Translations under genes and position numbers: made by a program
Part shown: one piece after another, positions 25,318 to 34,119 of the stretch
Numbering within the stretch: position 1 is the stretch's first letter
Layout of the letters: each line of letters starts with the position of its first letter
Origin: an uncultured PS1 clade bacterium
GTDB lineage: Bacteria > Pseudomonadota > Alphaproteobacteria > MED-G09
Length of the DNA stretch: 45,074 nt
Assembly (NCBI GenBank): GCA_902609025.1
Contig: CACLQD010000005.1
Coordinates: forward strand, 1-45,074
Direction: 5' to 3'
Notes under the pieces: model-generated
What the model was told of the DNA's origin: nothing
Databases searched by the model: none
The model's input: the letters and a program-made list of their open reading frames with translations, nothing else

Positions 25318-26224
25318 TATAAGAGGAAAAATTTGGTTTTCAATTATAAATCGTATCATAAAAAAGTTAGATACATTATTTGATATTGATAAATTAGATA
25401 ATCAAAAATTAGGGTCATCTTTTCCAGGATGGAAAAAAGCCACTTTTGTAGATATCTCAGAATTCAAAATTGGCGAATTAGAAGTTCTGAAACTTAAAAA
25501 TATCAATAACAAAAATAAAAAAACTCTTTTATATCTTCACGGAGGAGCTTATGTAGCATGTGGTGCTGAAACTCATGGTCCATTAATAACGACACTTTCT
25601 GAGTATTCGCATTCTGATGTCTATTTTCCAATTTACGGTTTAGCTCCAAAAAATCCATTTCCGTGTGCTATTAACGATGCTCTTAACACATATAAATATT
25701 TGCTGGATAATGAAATAAGTGCTGATAAAATATTTGTAGCAGGGGATTCTGCTGGAGGAGGTCTTACACTTGCTCTTTTACAAAAAATTCGAGAGGAGAA
25801 TTTAGAAATGCCAGCATGCGTTTCATTGATCTCTCCTTGGACTGATCTAACATTATCTGGAAAATCTGTTGTTGAAAGAGCAGAGAGAGACCCAATGATT
25901 AAGCTGGACAGTAACTTTGATAAGATAATTGAGGCATATGTGGGTAATGAGAGCACAAAAAATCCTTTAATTTCTCCTATCTTTGCCGATCTGAGTAATT
26001 TTCCACCTTTTCAAGTTCAAGTTGCATCTGAAGAGGCAATTTATGATGATAGTACAAGACTAGTTGACCGTTTAAAGGAATTTGGAAATGATAAAGTCGA
26101 ATTCCTTGAATGGAAAGGTCTTTTCCACGTTTTCCAATCATTTTGTATGGGTTTTTTAGCTATTCCAGAGGCAAAGAAGTCACTAAAAGAAATTGCAAGA
26201 TTTTCAAAAAAGTATATTAACTGA
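25310..26224 (+). CDS. alpha/beta hydrolase, hormone-sensitive-lipase type
   Basis: An esterase-type hydrolase of 304 residues. The oxyanion motif is HGGA (YLHGGAYVA) and the nucleophile lies in GDSAGGG. The acid is likely in IYDDSTRL and the base in GLFHVFQ. The TTG at 25310 is preferred over the upstream ATG at 25280. It overlaps the CoA-transferase stop by eight bases, has AAGGGG six bases upstream, and gives the family-like start VSIRGKIWFSIINRIIK. The ATG would add ten residues inside the previous gene. It ends eight bases into a convergent hydrolase gene of the same broad family. It likely cuts short-chain esters. Confidence 0.88.
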   Translation: MVSIRGKIWFSIINRIIKKLDTLFDIDKLDNQKLGSSFPGWKKATFVDISEFKIGELEVLKLKNINNKNKKTLLYLHGGAYVACGAETHGPLITTLSEYSHSDVYFPIYGLAPKNPFPCAINDALNTYKYLLDNEISADKIFVAGDSAGGGLTLALLQKIREENLEMPACVSLISPWTDLTLSGKSVVERAERDPMIKLDSNFDKIIEAYVGNESTKNPLISPIFADLSNFPPFQVQVASEEAIYDDSTRLVDRLKEFGNDKVEFLEWKGLFHVFQSFCMGFLAIPEAKKSLKEIARFSKKYIN

Positions 26225-27159
26225 TAATTTTTTTTATTGATTTACTCAAATCCTCAATAGCTTTCTTTGTTATTTTAATATCTAGTGGCCATGACATAAA
26301 GCCATGTACAGCATTGTCATATTCGATATGTTGAACATTATTTCCTGCTTCTTTAAGTTTTGAAGCATAATCTCGTCCTTCATCCCTAAGAATATCACTG
26401 AGAACAGTTACTATATAAGAGGGCGGTAAATTAGATAAATCTTCAGTTAAAATGGGTGAGACTCGCCAATCATTCCTCTCTTCATCAGAGGTTAGATAAA
26501 GCTCATAAAACCAGTTCATAAGATTACTTGATAAAATATATCCTTCAGCATTTTCAATCCAAGATTCATAATTTTTTGACCCATCTGTTACTGGATAAAG
26601 AAGAATTTGATAGATAATATTTAAATTATTATCCTCTCGCGCCATTATTGATAAAACTGCAGCTATATTACCCCCAGCACTATCTCCTGCGACAATGATT
26701 TTTTTTGAATCAACAAATAATTCCTTACAATTATCATTAATAAATTTAAGTGCTGAATAGCTATCTTCTAAAGGTACAGGGAATTTAAAGTCTGGAGATA
26801 ATCTGTATTCAACAGAAAAAAACACGACAACCAGAAGTATTAGCTAAATGTCTGCATAAAATATCATGACCATTTCTTGATCCAACTACCCATCCACCTC
26901 CATGATAATAAACTATTGCTGGTAGCTCATCATCATAAGCAGCATCTTTAGGAAGATAATGATACATTGGTATTGGTCCAAAAGGACCATCAGCTCCAAT
27001 CTCTACAACACATCCTACATCAGGTATTTCATCACCATCACCAGCCGTCCAAGGAATCTGCCTTGCTTCATTTGGTGACATTTCTTCAATTTTTATATTT
27101 AGTTCATTAACTGCATTAAGTCTTTCTTGAACTTGCTTATCTAGTTTATATTTAGTCAT
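26217..27159 (-). pseudogene. HSL-type alpha/beta hydrolase split by a frameshift
   Basis: Two overlapping minus-strand frames make one hydrolase of about 313 residues. The first (27159-26809) has the oxyanion motif YYHGGGWVVGS and ends at HLANTSGCRVFFC. The second (to 26217) continues with SVEYRLSPDFKFP, GDSAGGNIAA, an aspartate in VLSDILRDEG and the histidine in AVHGFM. The break is at a run of seven T (minus strand; 26816-26822). Six T would restore GCRVFSVEYRLSP, the normal family sequence. It could be a real frameshift, a sequencing or assembly error, or a slippage site. All active-site residues survive, which favours a recent event or an artefact. Its ATG overlaps the symporter stop by four bases, so it is the last gene of that operon. 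Confidence 0.85.
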
Positions 27160-28913
27160 TTATCCCCCTCAGGCATCCTAATGTTATCAACTATTTCATA
27201 AACTTCAACTGGCGGTGGTTTAGTAATTGAAGAGATAAATATTGCAACTAAGAAATTAATTATCATACCTATAACTCCAATACCTTCCGGAGATATTCCT
27301 AAAAACCAATATTCAGATGTATTTAATTCCGGAGAGATAAATTTAAAAAATACTATATAAATTGCAGTAAAAGTAAGTCCAGATAACATCCCAAAAATCG
27401 CACCATATTGATTCATTCTTTTTGAAAAGATTCCCATTACTATTGCCGGGAATATTGATGCAGCAGCCAAGCCAAAGGCAAAAGCGACTACTTGAGCGAC
27501 AAATGCTGGAGGATAAATTCCAAAAATACCTGCAATTATTATCGCTGTTGCAGCCGAAATTCTTGCCAGTAGAAGTTCCTGTTTTTCAGTAATTGAAGGT
27601 TTTAATGTCTTTTTCATTAGATCGTGGCTGACAGCCGAGGATATTACAAGGAGTAAACCTGCAGCAGTTGAAAGAGCTGCTGCAAGGGCACCTGCAGCAA
27701 CGAGAGCAATTACCCAGTTAGGTAATTTGGCAATTTCTGGATTTGCTAAAACCATTATATCTCTATCAATATATATTTCATTTGGATTTGATGTTAGATT
27801 ATTAAGAACTAATCTTTGATTATATTGCCCTCGTTCCGATGTAAATTGAGGTTTATTTTTTTCGAGCGCATTTCCTGATCTATATTGAATGATTCCATCT
27901 TTATTTTTATCTGTCCATGAAATCAAACCAATATCTTCCCAGTTTTTAAACCATTTAGGTGTATCTGTATAAGCTGTATTATCAATAGTATTAACAAAAT
28001 TTAGTCGAGCAAATGAAGACACAGCTGGAGCTGTTAGATATAAAATTGCAATAAAAAGCAGTGCCCACCCAGCAGATGTCCTTGCATCTTTAACCCTTGG
28101 GACAGTAAAAAAACGAACTATCACATGAGGAAGACCTGCAGTCCCAACCATTAATGCTGCAGTTATACAAAAAATATCAATTTTTGACTTATTAAAATCG
28201 GTGTATGAGTTAAACCCAATATCATTTAAAACTAGGTTGAGCTTATCCAATAAATATATGTCTTCGGTCAAAAGTTTAGAGCCAAATCCTAATTGTGGTA
28301 TTGGATTCCCAGTCATTAATATAGAGATAAAAATAGCTGGCACCATATAAGCAAAAATTAAAACACAATATTGAGCAACTTGAGTATAAGTAATGCCCTT
28401 CATGCCGCCTAAAACAGCGTAAATAAAAACAATTGCCATGCCTATTATAACGCCTGTGTTAATATCAACTTCTAGGAATCTAGAAAATACAATTCCAACT
28501 CCACGCATTTGACCAGCTATATATGTGAAAGAAATAAATATTAGGCAAATTACAGCTACTAATCTTGCTATATTTGAATAATATCTATCACCTATAAAAT
28601 CGGGAACAGTAAATTTGCCGAATTTTCTTAAATAAGGCGCTAACAAAAGGGCTAGCAATACATAACCTCCTGTCCAACCCATTAGATAAACCGAACCATC
28701 TCTTCCCATGAATGAGATTATTCCTGCCATAGATATAAATGATGCGGCTGACATCCAGTCTGCTGCAGTTGCCATTCCATTGGCAATAGGGTGAACCCCG
28801 CCTCCTGCAACGTAAAATTCGCCAGTTGAAGATGCTCTAGACCAAAGAGCTATTGCAATATATAGGGCAAATGCTGCACCAACTATTATGTATGTTAATA
28901 ATTGAACATCCAT
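27156..28913 (-). CDS. sodium:solute symporter, VC_2705/ActP-like large subunit
   Basis: A 585-residue carrier of the SSS family (SLC5 fold) with about thirteen helices. GEFYVAGGGVHPIANGMATA and ADWMSAASFISMAGII near the N terminus, GQMRGVGIVFSRFL, and VLGGMKGITYTQVAQY are typical of the acetate/short-chain acid branch. A soluble insert of about 100 residues between helices (around residues 300-400) is a feature of the VC_2705 subgroup. The DUF4212 small subunit lies two bases upstream, the usual partner. It probably takes up acetate or another small carboxylate with sodium. An acetyl-CoA synthetase is encoded at 40299. Confidence 0.92.
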   Translation of the reverse strand: MDVQLLTYIIVGAAFALYIAIALWSRASSTGEFYVAGGGVHPIANGMATAADWMSAASFISMAGIISFMGRDGSVYLMGWTGGYVLLALLLAPYLRKFGKFTVPDFIGDRYYSNIARLVAVICLIFISFTYIAGQMRGVGIVFSRFLEVDINTGVIIGMAIVFIYAVLGGMKGITYTQVAQYCVLIFAYMVPAIFISILMTGNPIPQLGFGSKLLTEDIYLLDKLNLVLNDIGFNSYTDFNKSKIDIFCITAALMVGTAGLPHVIVRFFTVPRVKDARTSAGWALLFIAILYLTAPAVSSFARLNFVNTIDNTAYTDTPKWFKNWEDIGLISWTDKNKDGIIQYRSGNALEKNKPQFTSERGQYNQRLVLNNLTSNPNEIYIDRDIMVLANPEIAKLPNWVIALVAAGALAAALSTAAGLLLVISSAVSHDLMKKTLKPSITEKQELLLARISAATAIIIAGIFGIYPPAFVAQVVAFAFGLAAASIFPAIVMGIFSKRMNQYGAIFGMLSGLTFTAIYIVFFKFISPELNTSEYWFLGISPEGIGVIGMIINFLVAIFISSITKPPPVEVYEIVDNIRMPEGDK

Positions 28914-28915
28914 GT

Positions 28916-29179
28916 TTATTCTTCGCTAACTTCAAATTTTTTATCTAATCTATTCATCAAGAAACAATAAATAACTATTAAGAGGACAAAAATAATTATA
29001 GATCCTTGCTGTGCGAACCAGAAACCAAGTTCAAATCCACCAATTTTAATTTTATCTAGAAAATCAGAAAAAATAATTCCTGCACCAAAAGATGAGATAA
29101 ACCAAATAGAAAGCAATATTGAAACAATTTTAAGATTAGCCTTCCAGTAAGAATATTTATTAATTTTTTCTTTATTCAT
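28916..29179 (-). CDS. DUF4212 symporter small subunit
   Basis: An 87-residue membrane protein with two helices. YSYWKANLKIVSILLSIWF begins the first, FGAGIIFSDFLDKIKIGGFELGFW links them, and FAQQGSIIIFVLLIVIYCF is the second. This matches DUF4212, the putative small subunit that pairs with VC_2705-type sodium:solute symporters. It sits two bases before the symporter gene and six bases after the DASS carrier gene. Confidence 0.93.
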   Translation of the reverse strand: MNKEKINKYSYWKANLKIVSILLSIWFISSFGAGIIFSDFLDKIKIGGFELGFWFAQQGSIIIFVLLIVIYCFLMNRLDKKFEVSEE

Positions 29180-29185
29180 TTTTAA

Positions 29186-30634
29186 TTATGAAATCACATA
29201 TGGTAACAAGAAAACAGAAATTAATGCAATTATGATAATACCAATAATATTTAATGCAACACCACTGATCATCATAGATCTTATACTTATGAAACCAGAA
29301 CCATAAACTATTAGATTTGGTGGAGTTGCGACTGGAAGCATAAAAGCACAACTCGCTGCTAAAGTTATTGAAGCACCGAACATTATGGGGTCTTCACCCA
29401 GACCAATTGCTAAAGCAGCAATAACAGGCAAGAAAACACTTGTTGTAGCAATATTAGATGTTAATTCAGTAAGAAAAACAATTAATGTTACTGCGGCAAA
29501 TATTAAGGCTATAAGTCCTAATACACCAAATGGTTCTAAACCATTTCCTAACCATGCAGCTAATCCAGTGGAAGCAACAGCATTTGCTAGGCTTAAACCT
29601 CCGCCAAAAAGAATTAGAAGATTCCAAGGAACTTTCTGAGCATTTTCCCAATCCATTAATTTACCATCTTTACTGCCATCTGAAACAAGGAACAGCGTTA
29701 TTGCTGAAATCATTGCTATAACATGATCAGTTAAATTATTAAGGAAGGGGATTAATTGAATTAAATCCCTAAACATCCATGATAGCGCAGTTAAAGAAAA
29801 AATTATTGCAACTCTTTTTTCAGGAATTGTCATGGGGCCTAATTTTTTGTATTGGTTTTGAAGATGAATAGCTGTATCGCCACCTTTCAAAAAATCTGTT
29901 GAATAAACAATTTTTGATAAGGTTATCCATGAAAGAGGGAGTAAAAGAAGCACAACTGGTAACCCAATTGTCATCCATGCTCTAAAACTAATCTCTACAC
30001 CATAATTGGTTTCAATAAAGCTGGCAAAAATAGCATTAGGGGCAGTACCAACTAATGTTGCCATGCCACCAATACTTGCTGCATGAGCAATACCTAAAAG
30101 GAGAGCTTTTGCAAAATCAGAGTTTCCATCTGTAATTTGATTTTGCTCATTAATTATATGAGCGACGGAAATACCAATCGGAAGTAACATTAATGTTGTT
30201 GAGGTATTCATCATCCACATGGATAAAAAAGCACTTACAAACATAAAGCCAGCTATTAAACTCGGACCACTTCTACCTGCAAAACGCAAAATGTTTAGTG
30301 CTATGCGCTCGTGTAGATTGGACTTTTGTATGCTTAAAGCAAGAATAAAACCACCCAGAAATAAGAAAATATTTTTGTTTGCATATGGAATTGCTGTATC
30401 GGCAAATGAAGAAACACCAAGTAATGGAAAAAAAACTAGTGGAAATAATGCTGTTACAAATAATGGAATAGCTTCGGAAGCCCATAATATGGCAATTAAT
30501 ACACCGACAGCTGCTACATACCATGCTTCAGAGCTTAATCCATCAGGTTTGGGTGATAGAATAATAACTAAAAATAGAGTTAAACCTATAAAAAGACCGG
30601 TGTTTATATTAGTAAATTTTTTTTTCATATTCAT
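29186..30634 (-). CDS. DASS/SLC13 family sodium:dicarboxylate or sulfate symporter
   Basis: A 482-residue carrier with about eleven to twelve helices, normal for the DASS family. The two sodium/substrate hairpins are visible: MWMMNTSTTLMLLPI with VGTAPNAIF in the first half, and ELTSNIATTSVFLPV with VATPPNLIVYGSG in the second. Substrates in the family are C4-dicarboxylates, citrate or sulfate; the SNT-like motifs fit dicarboxylates. An alternative start two codons later is possible. It is the first gene of a four-gene minus-strand set with DUF4212, the SSS symporter and the split hydrolase. A 111-base divergent spacer separates it from the CurA-like gene. Confidence 0.92.
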   Translation of the reverse strand: MNMKKKFTNINTGLFIGLTLFLVIILSPKPDGLSSEAWYVAAVGVLIAILWASEAIPLFVTALFPLVFFPLLGVSSFADTAIPYANKNIFLFLGGFILALSIQKSNLHERIALNILRFAGRSGPSLIAGFMFVSAFLSMWMMNTSTTLMLLPIGISVAHIINEQNQITDGNSDFAKALLLGIAHAASIGGMATLVGTAPNAIFASFIETNYGVEISFRAWMTIGLPVVLLLLPLSWITLSKIVYSTDFLKGGDTAIHLQNQYKKLGPMTIPEKRVAIIFSLTALSWMFRDLIQLIPFLNNLTDHVIAMISAITLFLVSDGSKDGKLMDWENAQKVPWNLLILFGGGLSLANAVASTGLAAWLGNGLEPFGVLGLIALIFAAVTLIVFLTELTSNIATTSVFLPVIAALAIGLGEDPIMFGASITLAASCAFMLPVATPPNLIVYGSGFISIRSMMISGVALNIIGIIIIALISVFLLPYVIS

Positions 30635-30745
30635 AACTATTAATAGAGTAATTTATGCATAAAAATTTAAATATAAAAGGATAGAATTTAAATTATATTT
30701 ATGATTAAGTTCAATTTAAATATGTATTTGTAAAAGGGGATATTT

Positions 30746-31777
30746 ATGGGAAATCAAATAATAAATAGAATGCTAAAGCTTAAATCCAGACCAATGATGA
30801 ATGATGTTTCATTTGAAAACTTTGAACTTGTTGAAGAGGAGGTTAGAGATATTGAAGAGGGTGAAATCTTAGTAAAAAACCTCTATCTATCGTTTGATCC
30901 CACTCAAAGAGGTTGGTTGAATGATGTTCCATCGTATATACCACCTGTTCAAATTGGTGAGGTAATGAGAGCAGGTTCTGTTGGAAAAGTTATTGAGTCT
31001 AAAAATCAAAATTTTTCTGAAGATGATATTGTCCAAGGCTCTTTTGGCTGGCAAGAATATGCCATTTCTGGTGAAGGATCTGGTTTTATGCCTCCGCAAA
31101 AACTTCCTGAAGGTATTTCTCCTACATCTGCTTTAAGTATTTATGGAATAACAGGTTTAACAGCTTATTTTGGAATGCTTGATATAGGTAAGCCAGAACA
31201 AAATGATACTGTTCTTGTATCAGGTGCAGCAGGAGCAACAGGCTCAGTAGCTGGACAAATAGCAAAAATTAAAGGAGCAACAAATGTAATAGGAATTGCT
31301 GGAGGTCCTGAAAAATGCAAATGGGTTATTGAAGAAGCTGGTTTTGATAGTTGTATAGATTATAAAAATGAAGATGTAACTAAAAGAGTTACCGAATTAG
31401 CTCCAAATGGCTTAAATATTTACTTTGATAATGTTGGTGGCTCTATATTAGAAACAGCACTTGGTAATATTGCTCAGAAAGCAAGAGTAGTTATGTGCGG
31501 TGGCATTTCTTCAGGCTATACTATGGAAAGATTAGCACCAGGTCCTTCCACAATTTTTAATCTGATTATTCAAAGGGCAAAAATGGAAGGTTTTATCGTA
31601 ATTGATTACGCTGAACAATTTCCACATGCAGTTATGGAGTTAGCAGGTTGGGTTGCTGAAGGGAAAATTAATTATAAAGAAGATATCGCAGAAGGACTCG
31701 AAAATTGTCCAGATACTTTAGCTAATTTGTTTAAAGGTAAGAATTTTGGAAAACAACTTCTTAAGTTATCAGATTAA
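30746..31777 (+). CDS. NADP-dependent oxidoreductase, CurA/leukotriene B4 dehydrogenase-like (zinc-free MDR)
   Basis: A 343-residue medium-chain reductase that uses NADPH to reduce the double bond of alpha,beta-unsaturated ketones or aldehydes. The Rossmann motif VLVSGAAGATGSVAGQIAK is clear, as are LSFDPTQRGWLND near the N terminus and YFDNVGGSILE in the second half. Structural and catalytic zinc ligands are absent, as expected in this branch. AAAAGGGG lies just upstream of the ATG. The likely role is removal of reactive alkenals or quinone-like compounds. The convergent nitronate monooxygenase-like gene ends four bases away. Confidence 0.92.
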   Translation: MGNQIINRMLKLKSRPMMNDVSFENFELVEEEVRDIEEGEILVKNLYLSFDPTQRGWLNDVPSYIPPVQIGEVMRAGSVGKVIESKNQNFSEDDIVQGSFGWQEYAISGEGSGFMPPQKLPEGISPTSALSIYGITGLTAYFGMLDIGKPEQNDTVLVSGAAGATGSVAGQIAKIKGATNVIGIAGGPEKCKWVIEEAGFDSCIDYKNEDVTKRVTELAPNGLNIYFDNVGGSILETALGNIAQKARVVMCGGISSGYTMERLAPGPSTIFNLIIQRAKMEGFIVIDYAEQFPHAVMELAGWVAEGKINYKEDIAEGLENCPDTLANLFKGKNFGKQLLKLSD

Positions 31778-31781
31778 ATTA

Positions 31782-32717
31782 TTAAGATAAATTCCCAAAT
31801 TTTTCAATAGTTGTATAGAATTCATTTATTGTTTCGTTAATAATGTCTTTCACTGGCTTTTCTTTTTCTATTCGCCCAGCTACTTGACCTGTTAGAGCAA
31901 TTGAAGCTTCCATATCTCCACCAAAATAAAGGTCTAGAGCTGTACCAAATTCTTGCATAGCATTAACATCATCATTCTTTTCAAGTTTATTTGTTTTATC
32001 TGTTCTTAAAGCTCTTAATGCAGGACTTGAAAATCTATTTAACAGAACAGTAGACTGATCATCTGCTGACATTATTGCATTTTTCCAATTTTCATGAACG
32101 GGAGATTCTTTTGAAGAAACCATTCTTGTACCCATTTGTATTCCTTGCGCCCCTAATGAAAATGCAGCAGCCATAGTCTTGCCATCAACAAAACCTCCAG
32201 CCGCAATAACAGGAACATTAACTTTAGAACAAACTAAAGGAAGAAGAACCATTGAAGCGACACCATTAGGACTTTTAAAACCTCCACCTTCAAAACCCTC
32301 AACGACTAGACCATCCACACCTGCATCAATAGCTTTTAATGCTGCAGAAAGTGAAGGCACAACATGAAAAACAGTTAAACCAGCTTCTTTTAATTCACAG
32401 CAATATTTATTTGGATCACCAGCAGATGTTGTTACGAATTTGACGCCTTGATCTATAATAAAATTGACTATATCTGGATCTCTTACAAATGCTTGCGCAA
32501 TATTTACACCAAATGGCTTCTTTGTTTTCTCGCGCATAAGTTTAATTTCATCTCTTATGACATCTAATTCTCCAGAAGAGGTTTCTATTATTCCTAAACC
32601 TCCTGCTTCTGAAACAGCCGAGGCTAACTGTGAACGCGCAATCCAACCCATCGGTGCTTGAATAATTGGATAATCAATATTTAAAATTTCAGTTAAATTA
32701 TTTTTTATTGGTTTCAT
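31782..32717 (-). CDS. nitronate monooxygenase / 2-nitropropane dioxygenase-like flavoprotein
   Basis: A 311-residue FMN TIM-barrel protein. YPIIQAPMGWIA near the N terminus, KPFGVNIA, VDGLVVEGFEGGGF and the VIAAGGFVDGKTMAAAFSLGAQGIQMGTR stretch (FMN phosphate site) mark the NPD family. Members oxidise nitronates, and relatives include enoyl-ACP reductase FabK, so the assigned reaction is uncertain. Its start is divergent from the DsbA-like gene across only 61 bases. Confidence 0.88.
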   Translation of the reverse strand: MKPIKNNLTEILNIDYPIIQAPMGWIARSQLASAVSEAGGLGIIETSSGELDVIRDEIKLMREKTKKPFGVNIAQAFVRDPDIVNFIIDQGVKFVTTSAGDPNKYCCELKEAGLTVFHVVPSLSAALKAIDAGVDGLVVEGFEGGGFKSPNGVASMVLLPLVCSKVNVPVIAAGGFVDGKTMAAAFSLGAQGIQMGTRMVSSKESPVHENWKNAIMSADDQSTVLLNRFSSPALRALRTDKTNKLEKNDDVNAMQEFGTALDLYFGGDMEASIALTGQVAGRIEKEKPVKDIINETINEFYTTIEKFGNLS

Positions 32718-32741
32718 TATAAGTTCTGTAAAATTTAATTT

Positions 32742-32771
32742 TTGACATAAATTCTGTCAATATTTTATACT
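32742..32771 (+). promoter_or_regulatory. predicted promoter of the tandem DsbA-like gene, leaderless
   Basis: Consensus TTGACA at 32742-32747 and TATACT at 32766-32771 with an 18-base spacer. The ATG is at 32779, only 7 bases after the -10 box, so the transcript should start at or next to the A of the start codon. No Shine-Dalgarno exists. The spacer contains TGTCAA (32755-32760), which pairs with TTGACA as an inverted repeat and could bind a regulator. Confidence 0.6.
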
Positions 32772-32778
32772 TTTTAGC

Positions 32779-34119
32779 ATGTTAATAAATATACGCAATT
32801 ATCTTCAAAACAAATTTTTATCTAGAGCACGTAATAAACTAATGATGAATTGGTCTAACGAAGAATTATTAATTCAAGAAAGACAAAAAAGAGAGAAAGT
32901 AAGAGTTTCTGAAAATAGATCACATAAGTTGATTTATTATCATCAGGTTGATGATCCTTATTCTATTTTAGTTCTTCCAGTATTGGAGAAGCTTAAAAGT
33001 TGCTATCAAGTTGATTTAGAATGTATCTTAGTTGGTAGTCCCCCAGAACAAACTGTTCCTGAGCCAAGTATGTACAAAATTCATTGTTTAAATGATGTAA
33101 GAAATATTGCTCCCTGGTATGGGCAAGATAAAAAAATTTTAAATTACCCCTTAAAAAATCAAATAGATTTAGCCAATAAAATTCTTTCAAATTGTGAACA
33201 AGCTGACTTTATTCAGATAGCCTTAGATCTAATGGATATTTTATGGTTTGAGGAAAGTAAAAGCCTTGAAACAATTTATAAAGAAAACTTTAATTCAATA
33301 AATGAAATAAACACTAAAATAGAAATAGGAAATAAATTTAGAAAAGGAAATGGATACTATAGCAGTTCGTCATTTTATTATGAGGGCGAAAGCTATTGGG
33401 GAGTTGATAGATTAAATCATCTTGAAAATAGATTAATAGATTTAGGTCTTAAGAAAAAAGATACAGATGAATACATTATTAGTAGAAAATCTAATAATAA
33501 TTATCCTTCAAATCAGACTAATAAATTAAATTTAACTATATATCCCTCATTAAACAGCCCATATACATTTATATGTTTTCCTAGGGTAAGGAATATAATA
33601 GAGAAATACCCTGTTAACATAATAACAAAGCCAGTGCTTCCTATGCTTATGCGAGGTATGCATATACCTAGATATAAAGGAAAATATATTTTAAGTGATG
33701 CAGCCAGAGAAGGCAGGATTAATAATATTTACATTAATAAAATTTACTCACCTTTAGGTAAACCAGCAGAATTAGCTTATTCACTATTTCCAATAATTAA
33801 TGCTCATAATAAAGGCTTTTCATACATTGAGAAATTAACAATCGCTTCTTTTCATAATGGTATTAATATTGGAAATAAAGCATTTCTAAAAAAATTAGTT
33901 AGAGAACTCGATCTTTCATGGGATGAAATTAAGAAAGATCTTGGCAAAAGAAAATGGAAGAAAGTTTTAGATGAAAATTTAAACGAAATGTATGAAGGGA
34001 ATTGCTGGGGCGTTCCCTCTTTTAGAATTACTGATGAAAATTATGAAAATCCATTTTATCAATGGGGACAAGATAGAATCTGGTTAATTGAAGAAGAAAT
34101 CAAAAAAAGATTAGATTAA
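32779..34119 (+). CDS. tandem DsbA/HCCA-isomerase-like thioredoxin-fold protein
   Basis: A 446-residue soluble protein that looks like two fused DsbA-like (2-hydroxychromene-2-carboxylate isomerase-type) domains. The first, about residues 48-215, begins KLIYYHQVDDPYSILVLPVL. The second, about 249-425, begins LTIYPSLNSPYTFICFPRV and ends with a thioredoxin-like cis-proline segment, GVPSFRI. The usual CxxC is missing from both: the positions read DDPYS and NSPYT, so thiol redox chemistry is unlikely and a glutathione-dependent isomerase or a binding role is more likely. An insert with YYSSSSFYYEGESYWGVDRL lies between the halves. No signal peptide. The stop overlaps the moaA stop by four bases. 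Function unknown. Confidence 0.7.
   Translation: MLINIRNYLQNKFLSRARNKLMMNWSNEELLIQERQKREKVRVSENRSHKLIYYHQVDDPYSILVLPVLEKLKSCYQVDLECILVGSPPEQTVPEPSMYKIHCLNDVRNIAPWYGQDKKILNYPLKNQIDLANKILSNCEQADFIQIALDLMDILWFEESKSLETIYKENFNSINEINTKIEIGNKFRKGNGYYSSSSFYYEGESYWGVDRLNHLENRLIDLGLKKKDTDEYIISRKSNNNYPSNQTNKLNLTIYPSLNSPYTFICFPRVRNIIEKYPVNIITKPVLPMLMRGMHIPRYKGKYILSDAAREGRINNIYINKIYSPLGKPAELAYSLFPIINAHNKGFSYIEKLTIASFHNGINIGNKAFLKKLVRELDLSWDEIKKDLGKRKWKKVLDENLNEMYEGNCWGVPSFRITDENYENPFYQWGQDRIWLIEEEIKKRLD

Noticed and set aside
30219-30662. 147-codon ORF antisense to the DASS carrier gene
   Set aside because: Fully covered by a clear transporter gene on the other strand; composition looks like the reverse of a hydrophobic gene.
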